In this document: positions 52,847-61,220 of the stretch, one piece after another
Layout of the letters: each line of letters starts with the position of its first letter
Position numbering within the stretch: the stretch's first letter is position 1
Assembly (NCBI GenBank): GCA_002600635.1
Contig: CP021371.1
Span: forward strand, 1,429,001-1,493,000
Source of the DNA: Rhizobium sp. ACO-34A
GTDB lineage: Bacteria > Pseudomonadota > Alphaproteobacteria > Rhizobiales > Rhizobiaceae
Length of the DNA stretch: 64,000 bases
Direction of reading: 5' to 3'
Made by a program: the position numbers and the translations under genes
Notes under the pieces: generated by a model
What the model was told of the DNA's origin: nothing
The model's input: only the letters and a program-made list of their open reading frames with translations
Databases searched by the model: none

Positions 52847-54147
52847 CGAGAATGGAAAACATGCATGACAAGCAGCCGGCAAGGCGCGGCCAGACTCCGA
52901 AAGTGACCCCGGAAGCGGCCCCGGAAGTGAAGGCCGTGCCGGACGGCGTGACGGCGGCCTTCGAGGACTTCATGGGCGCTTTCGAGGCGTTCAAGGAGGT
53001 CAACGACCGCAGGCTTTCGGAAATCGAGGAAAAGCTCGTTTCCGACGTCGTGACCCGCGACAAGTTGGAGCGCATCAACAAGGCGATGGACGACCAAAGC
53101 CGGACGATCGACGAGATGCTCTTGAAGAAGATGCGTCCGTCGCTTTCCCGCGGCGGGGTGGGCGAGATCGAGGCGGCCGAACACAAGGCCGCTTTCGACG
53201 CCTATATCCGTCGCGGCGACGAAAGCGGCCTGCGCGAACTCGAAGCCAAGGCGATGAGCGCCGGGACGCCCGCCGACGGCGGCTATCTGGTGCCGCCGGA
53301 AACCGACAGCGAGATCGGACGCCGGCTCTCCGTCGTCTCGCCGGTCCGCTCGCTGGCGACGGTCAGGCAGGTTTCCGGCTCGGTGCTGAAGAAGCCCTTC
53401 TCGCCGGCCGGGATGACGGCGGGCTGGGTGTCGGAGACCGCGGCGCGGCCGCAGACGGGAACGGCCCAGCTTGCCGAACTCTCTTTCCCGACGATGGAAC
53501 TCTACGCCATGCCGGCCGCGAGCCAGGCGCTGCTCGACGATGCGGCGGTCGATATCGAAGCCTGGATCGCCGGCGAGGTGGACATCGCCTTTGCCGAGCA
53601 GGAAGGCACCGCTTTCGTGACCGGCGACGGCGTCAACAAGCCGAAGGGGCTGCTTTCCTATGATCAGGTGGCGGACAGCGCCTGGGAATGGGGCAAGATC
53701 GGCTATGTGGCGACGGGTGCGGCGGGCGCATTTTCCGTCGCCGGTGCCTCGGACGTGCTGGTCGACGTGGTCTATGCCCTGAAGGCAGGCCATCGCCAGA
53801 ATGCGAGCTTCCTGATGAGCCGCAAGACGCAGGGGCAGATCCGCAAGTTCAAGGATGCCGACGGCAACTATATCTGGCAGCCGCCGGCCAAGGCCGGTGA
53901 TCCGGCCTCGCTGATGGGCTTCCCGGTGGCCGAGGCCGAGGACATGCCGGCGATTGCCGCCGACGCGACTTCTATCGCCTTCGGTGACTTCCGCGCCGGC
54001 TACCTCGTGGTCGACCGCGTGGGCGTCCGCGTTCTGCGCGACCCCTATTCGGCCAAGCCTTACGTCTTGTTCTACACCACCAAGCGCGTTGGCGGCGGGG
54101 TGCAGAACTTCGAGGCGATCAAGCTGGTGAAGTTCTCGGCGGATTGA
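52843..54147 (+). CDS. GTA major capsid protein (g5), HK97 family
   Basis: 434 residues. An N-terminal delta-like helical region (residues 1-95, AFEDFMGAFEAFKEVNDRRL) is expected to be removed by the g4 protease. The HK97 fold follows: MSAGTPADGGYLVPPETDSE, SGSVLKKPFSPAGMTAGWVS, FAEQEGTAFVTGDGVNKPKG, and the C-terminal FGDFRAGYLVVDRVGVRVLR. Intact. Confidence 0.93.
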   Translation: MTRMENMHDKQPARRGQTPKVTPEAAPEVKAVPDGVTAAFEDFMGAFEAFKEVNDRRLSEIEEKLVSDVVTRDKLERINKAMDDQSRTIDEMLLKKMRPSLSRGGVGEIEAAEHKAAFDAYIRRGDESGLRELEAKAMSAGTPADGGYLVPPETDSEIGRRLSVVSPVRSLATVRQVSGSVLKKPFSPAGMTAGWVSETAARPQTGTAQLAELSFPTMELYAMPAASQALLDDAAVDIEAWIAGEVDIAFAEQEGTAFVTGDGVNKPKGLLSYDQVADSAWEWGKIGYVATGAAGAFSVAGASDVLVDVVYALKAGHRQNASFLMSRKTQGQIRKFKDADGNYIWQPPAKAGDPASLMGFPVAEAEDMPAIAADATSIAFGDFRAGYLVVDRVGVRVLRDPYSAKPYVLFYTTKRVGGGVQNFEAIKLVKFSAD

Positions 54148-54189
54148 TGAGGCGGGGTGGGTGGGGCGTCTCTCGGAGAATCCCGCAAA

Positions 54190-54350
54190 TTGCCCCTCAC
54201 CCTGACCCTCTCCCCGTAAACGGGGAGAGGGAACGGAGACAGCGCCGTTTGCGGCCTTTTGTGGGAACGGAGGCGGCGCGGCTTGCTGCCTTCTCCCCGC
54301 TTGCGGGGAGAAGGTGCCGGCAGGCGGATGAGGGGCAGCTTAACCGTCCC
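54190..54350. repeat. Paired intergenic repeats after the capsid gene
   Basis: CCCCTCACCCTGACCCTCTC with hairpin CTCTCCCCGTAAACGGGGAG at 54191-54232, then CCTTCTCCCCGCTTGCGGGG with AGAAGGTGCCGGCAGGCGGA at 54289-54330. The same pair recurs at 58268-58386 and 61024-61190. Confidence 0.7.
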
Positions 54351-54425
54351 TTCGTTTCAGCCGGATGAAGGGCACCCGCAACCCCCTTCGATGACAGGCC
54401 CATGCCACCAATACAGGAGACATTC

Positions 54426-54995
54426 ATGACCTATATCCCGACCGTGCCGCCCGCGGGCGAGCCGGTGACGCTGGCCGAGGCGAAGGCGCATCTCAGGGTC
54501 GATACGGATGACGAGGATGCGATGATCGAGGGGCTGATTACGGTCGCCCGCGAGCATCTGGAACGCGAGACGGGTCTTGCGCTGCTGGCGCAGGGTTTCC
54601 GGCTGGCGTTCGATCGCTGGCCTGACGATGGCGTGATCCGCATCGAGCGTGGCCCGGTCAGGGCAATCGAGACCGTGACCGTCTATGACGAGGCGGGAGA
54701 ACCGTCCCTCGTATCGCTCGACGATCACCTGCTGGAGGGCAACAGCCGTCCGGCGCGGCTGTGGCTCAGCGAGACGCCGACGCCGGGCCGTGCGATCAAC
54801 GGCATCGAGATCGATTTCATCGCGGGTTTCGGGGATACGGGCGCGGACGTGCCCGGCACGCTGAAACGGGCGATGCTTTCCCATGTGGCGCTGATGTTTT
54901 CCGTGCGTGGCGCGGTCTCGCTGGAGGACCAGCCGGCGGCGATGCCAGCGGGCTACGAACGGCTGATCGCACCTTATTGCCGGCGGAGGCTCTGA
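54426..54995 (+). CDS. GTA head-tail connector (g6)
   Basis: 189 residues from ATG 54426 (AGGAGA upstream). Gp6-like connector pattern: PVTLAEAKAHLRVDTDDEDA, MIEGLITVAREHLERETGLA and the C-terminal LKRAMLSHVALMFSVRGAVS with YERLIAPYCRRRL. It docks below the portal ring. Adjacent, in the expected order, to g5 and g7. Confidence 0.88.
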   Translation: MTYIPTVPPAGEPVTLAEAKAHLRVDTDDEDAMIEGLITVAREHLERETGLALLAQGFRLAFDRWPDDGVIRIERGPVRAIETVTVYDEAGEPSLVSLDDHLLEGNSRPARLWLSETPTPGRAINGIEIDFIAGFGDTGADVPGTLKRAMLSHVALMFSVRGAVSLEDQPAAMPAGYERLIAPYCRRRL

Positions 54996-54997
54996 CC

Positions 54998-55333
54998 ATG
55001 GTGATTGCGGATTTCGACCCCGGCCGGCTCAGCGCCCGGCTGCTGCTGGAGCGTCCCGTGCCGGTTTCCGACGGGCAGGGCGGTGCGGCGGAGGTTTTCG
55101 AGGCGGTCGCCAGCGTCTGGGCGCTGGTGACGCCGCTTGCCGCGAAGGTCGAGGAACGGGCCGGCGCCGAGACCGTGGAGATTACCCACGAAATCTGGGT
55201 GCGTCGGCGCGGCGATCTCGTTTCCGGCATGCGTTTTGCGAAGGGTGCCAGGCATTTCACGGTGGAAAGCGTGCGCGATCCCGATGAGAGCGGCCGCTAT
55301 CTCGCCTGCCGCTGCCGGGAGGAAGGGCGATGA
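54998..55333 (+). CDS. GTA head closure / adaptor protein (g7)
   Basis: 111 residues from ATG 54998 (GGAGG upstream), one or two nt after g6. Phage head-tail joining fold with SDGQGGAAEVFEAVASVWAL and ITHEIWVRRRGDLVSGMRFA then FTVESVRDPDESGRYLACRC. It closes the head before tail attachment. Stop overlaps the next small gene by 4 nt. Confidence 0.85.
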   Translation: MVIADFDPGRLSARLLLERPVPVSDGQGGAAEVFEAVASVWALVTPLAAKVEERAGAETVEITHEIWVRRRGDLVSGMRFAKGARHFTVESVRDPDESGRYLACRCREEGR

Positions 55334-55518
55334 AGGCCGCCATACGCCTGACCGGCGGCGACCTGAAGACGGCGCTGTTGCGGGCGCTTTCGGCACGTCT
55401 TGCCCGGCGCTCGGGGCAGCCTCGCGAGGGCGCGGGGCTGATGGCGGAGGCCGGACGCCGCGGCGCGGCGGTAGAGGAAACGACGGAGGGCGAGAGCCAT
55501 GGCAAATCCGGTGAATGA
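55330..55518 (+). CDS. Small protein between g7 and g8
   Basis: 62 residues, MKAAIRLTGGDLKTALLRAL at the start, then basic and Glu-rich. It overlaps g7 by 4 nt (ATGA) and runs 20 nt into g8, so it is translationally coupled on both sides. Composition (Arg, Ala, Glu) fits a helical protein. No family recognised; it could also be a non-coding overlap. Confidence 0.5.
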   Translation: MKAAIRLTGGDLKTALLRALSARLARRSGQPREGAGLMAEAGRRGAAVEETTEGESHGKSGE

Positions 55519-55915
55519 ACTGCTGCAGGCGATCCATGCAAGGCTGATGGCCGATGCGGGGCTCCTTGCCGTGATCGGCGCGGACGGCATTCGCGACCGG
55601 CGCATAGCGGGGCTGCCGCTTCCGGCGCTGGTGATCGGCGAGGCGGAGACGCGGGACTTTTCGACCGCGAGCGAGGACGGGGTGGAAATCCTGCTGACGC
55701 TTGAGGCCTGGTCGAAGGTGAGCCGGCGGGAGGCCGAGGAGATCGCCGGGGCGGTGCGAAGGCTGTTGCATGATGCGACGTTGGACGTGGCTGGGCATGC
55801 ACTGGTGAGCCTTGCCCACCGCGCCAGCGTCAGCCGGCGCGAGCCGAAGACGACGCTGTTCGTGGCGGAAGTGCAGTTCCGGGCTGTTCTGGAGCCGCTT
55901 GCGTCAGCTGGTTGA
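55499..55915 (+). CDS. GTA g8, DUF3168 tail terminator
   Basis: 138 residues from ATG 55499 (GGAGGG upstream). DUF3168 pattern: VNELLQAIHARLMADAGLLA, LPALVIGEAETRDFSTASED and EAEEIAGAVRRLLHDATLDV. In related phages it caps the tail tube. Its stop overlaps the convergent MFS gene by 12 nt. Intact. Confidence 0.88.
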   Translation: MANPVNELLQAIHARLMADAGLLAVIGADGIRDRRIAGLPLPALVIGEAETRDFSTASEDGVEILLTLEAWSKVSRREAEEIAGAVRRLLHDATLDVAGHALVSLAHRASVSRREPKTTLFVAEVQFRAVLEPLASAG

Positions 55916-57100
55916 GCCGGCGCGCTTTTCGATACGCGAAAGGCTGAGGAAGGCCATGAGCGAGATGATGGCGAGGCCCGCGCAATAGGTGAGCACGGCA
56001 TTGGGGCCACCGCGATCGATCAGGAATGTCACGATGACGGGCGCGATCGCCATGGCGAGGTTGGCCGGCAGCGACAACTGCGCCGATAGCTGCGCATAGC
56101 GGCTGGCGGAGAAGAAGCCGAGCGGCAGGAGCGCCCGCGACAGCGCCGAGATGCCCGATCCGAAGCCGTAAAGCGCGATGAACAGGAAGAGCGGCAGGGT
56201 GGCGCCGCCGGATAGCGCGAGCACCGGCATGGCGACGAACATCAGGAGACAGGCGAGCTTGCCGGAAAACAGCGGCGAAGCCTTCTTGCCGGCAAGCGTG
56301 TCGACCGCGCGGGCGGCGATGCCGAGTACGGACCGAAGCGAGCCGAGTTGGAGTGCAACGGCGGCGGATGCGCCGGACTGCTGCAATAGTTCAAGGAGCG
56401 ACGGGGCGAGGCCGAGGGTGAGCAGGCTGAAGGTGATGGTGATCACCGCGATCAGCCGGAAGGCGAGGCGGGACTGGTCTGGAGACAGCGCAAGCGGTTC
56501 CCGATCCGCCGAGGCCTGCCCTGCCGTATTCCCATCCGATGCCGCGGGCAGGCCGAACAGATGCAGTGGCGCCAGCAGCAGGAGATGGAGAAGGGCTGCG
56601 CCCGCAAGCGTGGGCCGCCAGCCATGGAGATCGCCGAAGAAGGTGAGCGCCGGCCAGGCGAAGGTTGCGGAAAGACCGGTGAAGATCATCAGAAGGCCGA
56701 TGCTTCGCTTGGCATCGGAACCCTCGCGCTCGACGACCGCGGCATAGCAGGGAACCGATAGCCCGAAGGCACCGCCGAAGCCGATGACCAGCCAGGCGGC
56801 GAAATAGCTTGCCGGACCCTGCGCCATCGAAAGCATGAACAGGCCGGCGCTGAAGGCGAGAGAGCCGGCGGTGAGAACTCGTGCTGCGCCATGTCGTTTC
56901 AGCAGCCGTCCGACCAGCGGACCGGCGAAACCCGAGACCAGCATCATCACCGTGAGGCCGGCAAAGGCCATCTCGTTCGACATGCCGAGATCGGCGGCGA
57001 TGCGCCGGCCGAAGACGCCGGGCATGTCGAAGCTCACGCCCCAGCCGGCGATCTGGCTGACAGCGAGCAGGGCGATGAGGCGGATGCGCGAAGACGACAT
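55904..57100 (-). CDS. MFS transporter inserted in the GTA cluster
   Basis: 398 residues, twelve membrane segments. Features include GVFGRRIAADLGMSNEMAFA, LVGRLLKRHGAARVLTAGSL (motif A-like loop) and GFGGAFGLSVPCYAAVVERE. Resembles the sugar/anion MFS families; no substrate can be read. It runs opposite to the GTA genes, converging with g8 and diverging from g9, so a full-length GTA transcript would carry its antisense. This is not a GTA component. Confidence 0.88.
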   Translation of the reverse strand: MSSSRIRLIALLAVSQIAGWGVSFDMPGVFGRRIAADLGMSNEMAFAGLTVMMLVSGFAGPLVGRLLKRHGAARVLTAGSLAFSAGLFMLSMAQGPASYFAAWLVIGFGGAFGLSVPCYAAVVEREGSDAKRSIGLLMIFTGLSATFAWPALTFFGDLHGWRPTLAGAALLHLLLLAPLHLFGLPAASDGNTAGQASADREPLALSPDQSRLAFRLIAVITITFSLLTLGLAPSLLELLQQSGASAAVALQLGSLRSVLGIAARAVDTLAGKKASPLFSGKLACLLMFVAMPVLALSGGATLPLFLFIALYGFGSGISALSRALLPLGFFSASRYAQLSAQLSLPANLAMAIAPVIVTFLIDRGGPNAVLTYCAGLAIISLMAFLSLSRIEKRAGSTS

Positions 57101-57216
57101 GAAGAGATTCCGGAGGGGCCATTTCCTCTACGGCTTTCCAAAGCCGCGGGCAACCGTCGCGCCAACCGGCAATTCAACAACTCGACAGGATGAACGGACA
57201 AGAGAAGGAAACCGAC

Positions 57217-57624
57217 ATGGTTGCACAGAAGGGCAAGGACCTGCTGCTCAAGATTCTGGATGGCAGCACATACATCACCGTCGCCGGGCTGCGCTCGAAG
57301 CGGCTCGCCTTCAATGCGGAGACGGTGGACGTAACCGACGGGGAAAGTGCCGGCCGCTGGCGGGAGCTGCTGGCAGGAGCCGGCGTGCAGCGCGCCTCGC
57401 TTTCCGGCGCGGGCCTGTTCAAGGACCATGCTTCGGACGCGCGGGTGCGCTCCGCCTTCTTTGCCGGCGAGATTCTCTCCTGGCAGGTGGTCATTCCCGA
57501 TTTCGGCACTGTGACCGGTCTCTTCCAGATCACGGCGCTCGAATATGCCGGCGCGCATGACGGCGAGGTGACCTTCGAGCTGGCGCTGGAATCGGCCGGT
57601 CAGCTTTCCTTCGGGGCGCTCTGA
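57217..57624 (+). CDS. GTA major tail protein (g9)
   Basis: 135 residues from ATG 57217 (GAGAAGGAA upstream). TP901-1-type tail tube pattern: VAQKGKDLLLKILDGSTYIT, LAFNAETVDVTDGESAGRWR, and FEITALEYAG-like LFQITALEYAGAHDGEVTFE. It polymerises into the tail tube. Stop overlaps g10 as TGATG. Confidence 0.9.
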   Translation: MVAQKGKDLLLKILDGSTYITVAGLRSKRLAFNAETVDVTDGESAGRWRELLAGAGVQRASLSGAGLFKDHASDARVRSAFFAGEILSWQVVIPDFGTVTGLFQITALEYAGAHDGEVTFELALESAGQLSFGAL

Positions 57625-58019
57625 TGCGGGGCGGGAGCGATCTCGCGCCCGCGATCGGCAGGGCAAACCGCAGGCGTGGCGAGGTGGAGGCGGTGATCGA
57701 CGGCGAGCGCCGCATTCTCTGCCTGACGCTCGGCGCTCTGGCCGAGCTGGAAACGGTGTTTCAGGCGGACAGTCTTGCGGGGCTTGCCGAGCGCTTTTCC
57801 AGCGGGCGACTGAAGGCGGCGGATCTGACGGGCATCATCGCCGCAGGCCTGCGCGGCGGCGGAAACCGTTTCAGCGACGAGGACGTGAGAGGCATGGCGG
57901 TCGAGGGCGGGGTGGCGGGTGCCGCCTCGGTGGTGCGCGAATTGCTGACGCTGACATTTGCCCCCGACGAGGCGGGCAAGGCGATCAACGGGTCCGGGTC
58001 GACCTCGCCGGACCCTTGA
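57624..58019 (+). CDS. GTA g10 tail chaperone-like protein
   Basis: 131 residues. GTA-specific family: GEVEAVIDGERRILCLTLGA, LAELETVFQADSLAGLAERF, then ADLTGIIAAGLRGGGNRFSD. It corresponds in position to the tail assembly chaperone of siphophages (the lambda G equivalent). Stop TGA 58017-58019 overlaps a TTG at 58016 in the next frame. Confidence 0.85.
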   Translation: MRGGSDLAPAIGRANRRRGEVEAVIDGERRILCLTLGALAELETVFQADSLAGLAERFSSGRLKAADLTGIIAAGLRGGGNRFSDEDVRGMAVEGGVAGAASVVRELLTLTFAPDEAGKAINGSGSTSPDP

Positions 58020-58224
58020 GAGCCGCAGGCGGCGGGGCGGGAGCGCGTCCCTTCCCCTGGGGGCGGTGCTTGACACCGGCCTTTGCCGCCTGCGGCTTGA
58101 TCCGAAGCTTTTCTGGGAACTGAGTCTGGTGGAATTCGCCGCGATGACCGGTGCATTTGCGCCGCGGTCTGCGCGGTTGAGGCGGGATGGGCTGGAAATG
58201 CTGATGCGGGCTTTTCCGGATTGA
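58016..58224 (+). pseudogene. GTA g10b tail assembly chaperone, frame broken in a G run
   Basis: The C-terminal part reads cleanly as GAVLDTGLCRLRLDPKLFWE, then LSLVEFAAMTGAFAPRSARL to AFPD, the tail chaperone pattern. The expected N-terminus (AAGGGAGARPFPWG) is in another frame, starting at TTG 58016. The two join if one G is added to the GGGGG at 58059-58063. As it stands, only a short product from GTG 58066 can be made. It is either a deletion, a sequencing error, or recoding; the slippery sequence needed for the last is absent. Confidence 0.65.
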
Positions 58225-58267
58225 TGGGGCGGGTTTCGGTTATCTGCAAAGAGTTGGCCCGTCCCCA

Positions 58268-58386
58268 CTGTCTTTGCCCCTCACCCTGACCCTCTCCCCG
58301 CAAGCGGGGAGAGGGAATGGAGACGGTGCGGCTTGCTGCCTTCTCCCCGCGAGCGGGGAGAAGGTGCCGGCAGGCGGATGAGGGGC
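58268..58386. repeat. Paired intergenic repeats before g11
   Basis: CCCCTCACCCTGACCCTCTC with CTCCCCGCAAGCGGGGAGAG, then TGCTGCCTTCTCCCCGCGAG and its hairpin, ending GGCAGGCGGATGAGGGGCC. Same arrangement as at 54190. Confidence 0.7.
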
Positions 58387-58502
58387 CGGAAGAGTCTTTC
58401 AGCCCAAGGACTTGGGCTGGCTGGATGCCTGTGACGAGCACAGGCATGACGGTGTGGAACGTATCGAACTCGCCTCCGTCTTGTTCAAGGGAGCGTTCAA
58501 TC

Positions 58503-59089
58503 ATGAATGACGACGATCTTTCCTTTGCAGTCGATCTCGACGCGTCGGCGGCGCTGAAGGTGCTGGACGACCTTGAGAACCGTTCGGCGAGCTTCGGCCG
58601 GGCGCTGACCGGCGCGCTGAAGAGCGCCACCATCGGCGGCAAGGGGCTGGACGATACGCTGAGGACGCTTGGCACGCGGCTTTCCGACGTGGCGCTCTCT
58701 TCCGGGCTGAAGCCGCTGGAAACCATGCTTTCGACGCTGACCTCCGGGCTGATCTCCTCGCTGACCTCGGGGTTTGGTTCCATCCTGCCCTTCGCCGATG
58801 GCGGTGTGCCGGGGAGGGTGACGCCGTTTGCGACGGGCGGCGTGGTTTCCGCGCCGACCTATTTTCCGCTGGGCGGCGAACTCGGCCTGATGGGCGAGGC
58901 GGGTTCGGAGGCGATCCTGCCGCTGAAGCGTGGGGCTGACGGTTCGCTCGGGTGGCCGCGGGCGAAGGCGGAACGACGCAGATCAATTTCAACGTGACGG
59001 CGACGGATGCGGCGAGCTTTGCCCGCAGCGAAGGCCAGATCACCGCCATGCTGGCGCGCTCTGTCGGGCGCGGCAGGCGGAATCTCTAG
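58503..59089 (+). pseudogene. GTA g11 tape-measure-like protein, single-base frameshift
   Basis: ATG 58503 begins MNDDDLSFAVDLDASAALKV; GGVVSAPTYFPLGGELGLMG and EAGSEAILPLKRGADGSLG follow, as in short GTA tape-measure proteins. At 58950-58952 (GGG) the frame shifts. The present frame ends at 58997 after a basic nonsense tail. Adding one G restores VAAGEGGTTQINFNVTATDA, ASFARSEGQITAMLARSVGR and RNL, ending at TAG 59087-59089 (about 195 residues). The restored C-terminus is conserved in the family, so the break is convincing. Confidence 0.75.
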
Positions 59090-59275
59090 AGAGCAATCCA
59101 GCAAAAGTGGAAGCCGGTTTTGCGTCCGGGGTTGCGTGTAAACCTAGAGAGCAATCCAGCAAAAGTGGGAACCGGTTTTGCGCCCGGGATTGCGTGTAAA
59201 CAAAGAGAGCAATCCAGCAAAAGTGGGAACCGGTTTTGCGTCCGGGATTGCGTGAAAACAAAGAGATAGAGCGTT
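59090..59275. repeat. Three tandem copies of the dispersed repeat
   Basis: Three ~58-bp units in direct tandem: each begins AGAGCAATCCAGCAAAAGTG, continues CCGGTTTTGCGTCCGGG (or CGCCCGGG) and ends GCGTGTAAAC or GCGTGAAAAC. They differ at only a few positions. They sit between the broken g11 and g12. Confidence 0.85.
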
Positions 59276-59331
59276 GAAAGCAATTCCGCTTTCGATAGCA
59301 GATCCAGTCTCATCCGAAGGAGGCATACCCG

Positions 59332-59973
59332 ATGGCAGATGGTTTCCACGAGGTGCGCTTTCCGCTGCGCCTGTCGCTCAACGTGACGGGTGGGCCGGTG
59401 CGGCGCAACGATATCGTCAACCTGTCGAACGGCAGGGAGGCGCGCAACCGCCGCTGGCGCGACAGCCGCCGCGCCTATGATGCCGGGTCCGGGGTGCGCT
59501 CGGTGACGGATCTTTACGAGGTGCTGTCCTTCTTCGAGGCGCGGGGCGGCGGTCTCCACGGCTTTCGCTTCCGCGATCCGGTGGACGGGAAATCCTGCGC
59601 GCCCGACCGGGCGGTGACGCCCTTCGATCAGTTGATCGGCGAGGGGGACGGGGAGCGCGCGACCTTCCAGCTTGCGAAGACCTATGGCGATGCGGCGGGG
59701 GAATGGCGGCGCGTGATCGCCAAGCCGGTGTCGGGAACGGTGCGGCTTGCCGTCGATGGCGTCGAACTCTCGGCTTCCGCTTTCGCTTGCGATACGGCAA
59801 CCGGTCTCGTGACAATCGATGAGGATTATATTCCTGCATCCGGCGCGCTGGTACAGGCGGGCTTCGAATTCGACGTACCGGTGCGCTTCGATGCCGAGCG
59901 TATCGATCTCAACCTGGAGGCCTTCCGGGCCGGACGCATTCCCACCATTCCGCTGATCGAGATCCTGCCATGA
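59332..59973 (+). CDS. GTA g12, DUF2460 distal tail protein
   Basis: 213 residues from ATG 59332 (AAGGAGG upstream). DUF2460 pattern: FHEVRFPLRLSLNVTGGPVR, RRWRDSRRAYDAGSGVRSVT, FFEARGGGLHGFRFRDPVDG and the C-terminal VPVRFDAERIDLNLEAFRAG. Forms the ring at the end of the tail tube. Overlaps g13 by 4 nt. Intact. Confidence 0.92.
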   Translation: MADGFHEVRFPLRLSLNVTGGPVRRNDIVNLSNGREARNRRWRDSRRAYDAGSGVRSVTDLYEVLSFFEARGGGLHGFRFRDPVDGKSCAPDRAVTPFDQLIGEGDGERATFQLAKTYGDAAGEWRRVIAKPVSGTVRLAVDGVELSASAFACDTATGLVTIDEDYIPASGALVQAGFEFDVPVRFDAERIDLNLEAFRAGRIPTIPLIEILP

Positions 59974-60863
59974 GAAAGATACCGGAAGCGCTTGCCGCCC
60001 ATATCGAGGGCGGAGTGACGACGCTTTGCCGCGCCTGGCGGGTGACGCGCGGCGATGGGATGGTGCTGGGGTTTACCGAGCACGACCATTCGCTGGTGTT
60101 TGCCGGCACGACATTCCGGGCGGCGAGCGGCTTTACCGCGAGTGAAGCGCGGGAGACGGGCGGCATGGCGGCTCCGGCGGCGGAGGTGACCGGCGGTTTT
60201 TCCAGCGAGGCGATCGCCGAGGCCGACCTTGCCGCCGGGCGCTATGACGGCGCGCGGGTGGAGGTTTTTCTCGTCAACTGGCAGGAGCCGGAGGCACAGC
60301 ATCTGCTGGTGTCGGTCAAGGAGATCGGCGAGGTCTCGCGGGAGGGCGAGGCCTTTACCGCCGAACTCAGGAGCTTTGCCCACAGGCTGTCGCAGGAGAA
60401 TGGCCGTATCTACAACCGCCGATGCGACGCAAGCCTTGGCGACGGCCGCTGCGGCATCGACATGGCGACGGGCGGGCGGCGGATTTCCGGGACGGTCGTG
60501 GCGGTCGAAAGCCGGGACCGGATCGTGGTGGCGCTGCCGGCGAGTGTTGCGGACGGGCATTTCCGGCTGGGGCGGCTTGGTTTCGACGGCGGCGTCAATG
60601 CCGGCCTCTCCGTTCAGGTGGAGGATAGCGAGGCGGCGACGGGCGGGGTGCGGCTCAGGCTCTGGCTGCCGCTGGAGGGATTGCCGGAGGCGGGGGATGC
60701 GGTGACCGTTTCCATCGGCTGCGACAAGGCGTTTTCGACCTGCCGCGACCGGTTTGCCAACGTCGCCAATTTCCGGGGCTTTCCGCATATGCCAGGCAGC
60801 GACTTCGCCTATTCCTACGTGAAGGGCGAGAGCCTGCATGACGGGGGCGTGTTTTATGAGTGA
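59970..60863 (+). CDS. GTA g13, DUF2163 hub protein
   Basis: 297 residues. DUF2163 domain with LCRAWRVTRGDGMVLGFTEH then ASGFTASEARETGG, and four cysteines in NRRCDASLGDGRCGIDM and IGCDKAFSTCRDRFANVANF. These are the ligands expected for the iron-sulfur cluster of GTA hub proteins. FRGFPHMPGSDFAYSYVKGE closes the C-terminus. Intact. Confidence 0.92.
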   Translation: MRKIPEALAAHIEGGVTTLCRAWRVTRGDGMVLGFTEHDHSLVFAGTTFRAASGFTASEARETGGMAAPAAEVTGGFSSEAIAEADLAAGRYDGARVEVFLVNWQEPEAQHLLVSVKEIGEVSREGEAFTAELRSFAHRLSQENGRIYNRRCDASLGDGRCGIDMATGGRRISGTVVAVESRDRIVVALPASVADGHFRLGRLGFDGGVNAGLSVQVEDSEAATGGVRLRLWLPLEGLPEAGDAVTVSIGCDKAFSTCRDRFANVANFRGFPHMPGSDFAYSYVKGESLHDGGVFYE

Positions 60864-61220
60864 GGTTTCCCCGGTTCGTCATGACTGTGCTTGTCTTGGT
60901 AGCCAGACAGTCCAGGTCTTTGGGCTGAAACGGTATTTGACCCGACGGACGTCGGGTCGCCGGATGCCGGAACCAGTCCGGCATGACAGGGAAGAACTTC
61001 GCGTTCGTTGGAGAACTGGCCTTGCCCCTCATCCCCCTGCCGGGACCTTCTCCCCGCAGGCGGGGAGAAGGGATGTGCGGCCCTGTCGCGCCCATCCTTC
61101 CCGGTGGCGAGCGGTAGAGGGCGAATGTCGCGGCTTGTTCCTTCTCCCCGTTCACGGGGAGAAGGTCCCGGCAGGGGGATGAGGGGCTACCTGCAATTCT
61201 TTCAATTCGAGGAATTTGTC
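60864..61220. repeat. Intergenic repeats between g13 and g14
   Basis: CGGATGCCGGAACCAGTCCG (60960) is the hairpin unit also seen at 52129. CCTTGCCCCTCATCCCCCTG (61020) with TTCTCCCCGCAGGCGGGGAG, and CTTCTCCCCGTTCACGGGGA (61141) with GGTCCCGGCAGGGGGATGAG, repeat the 54190 arrangement in both orientations. No gene. Confidence 0.7.

Noticed and set aside
58016..58070. Programmed -1 frameshift in g10b
   Set aside because: The run is read TGG GGG CGG; slippage would need poor re-pairing of the tRNA on TGG or CGG, and no heptamer of the usual type or downstream pseudoknot is seen. Kept only as a possibility.
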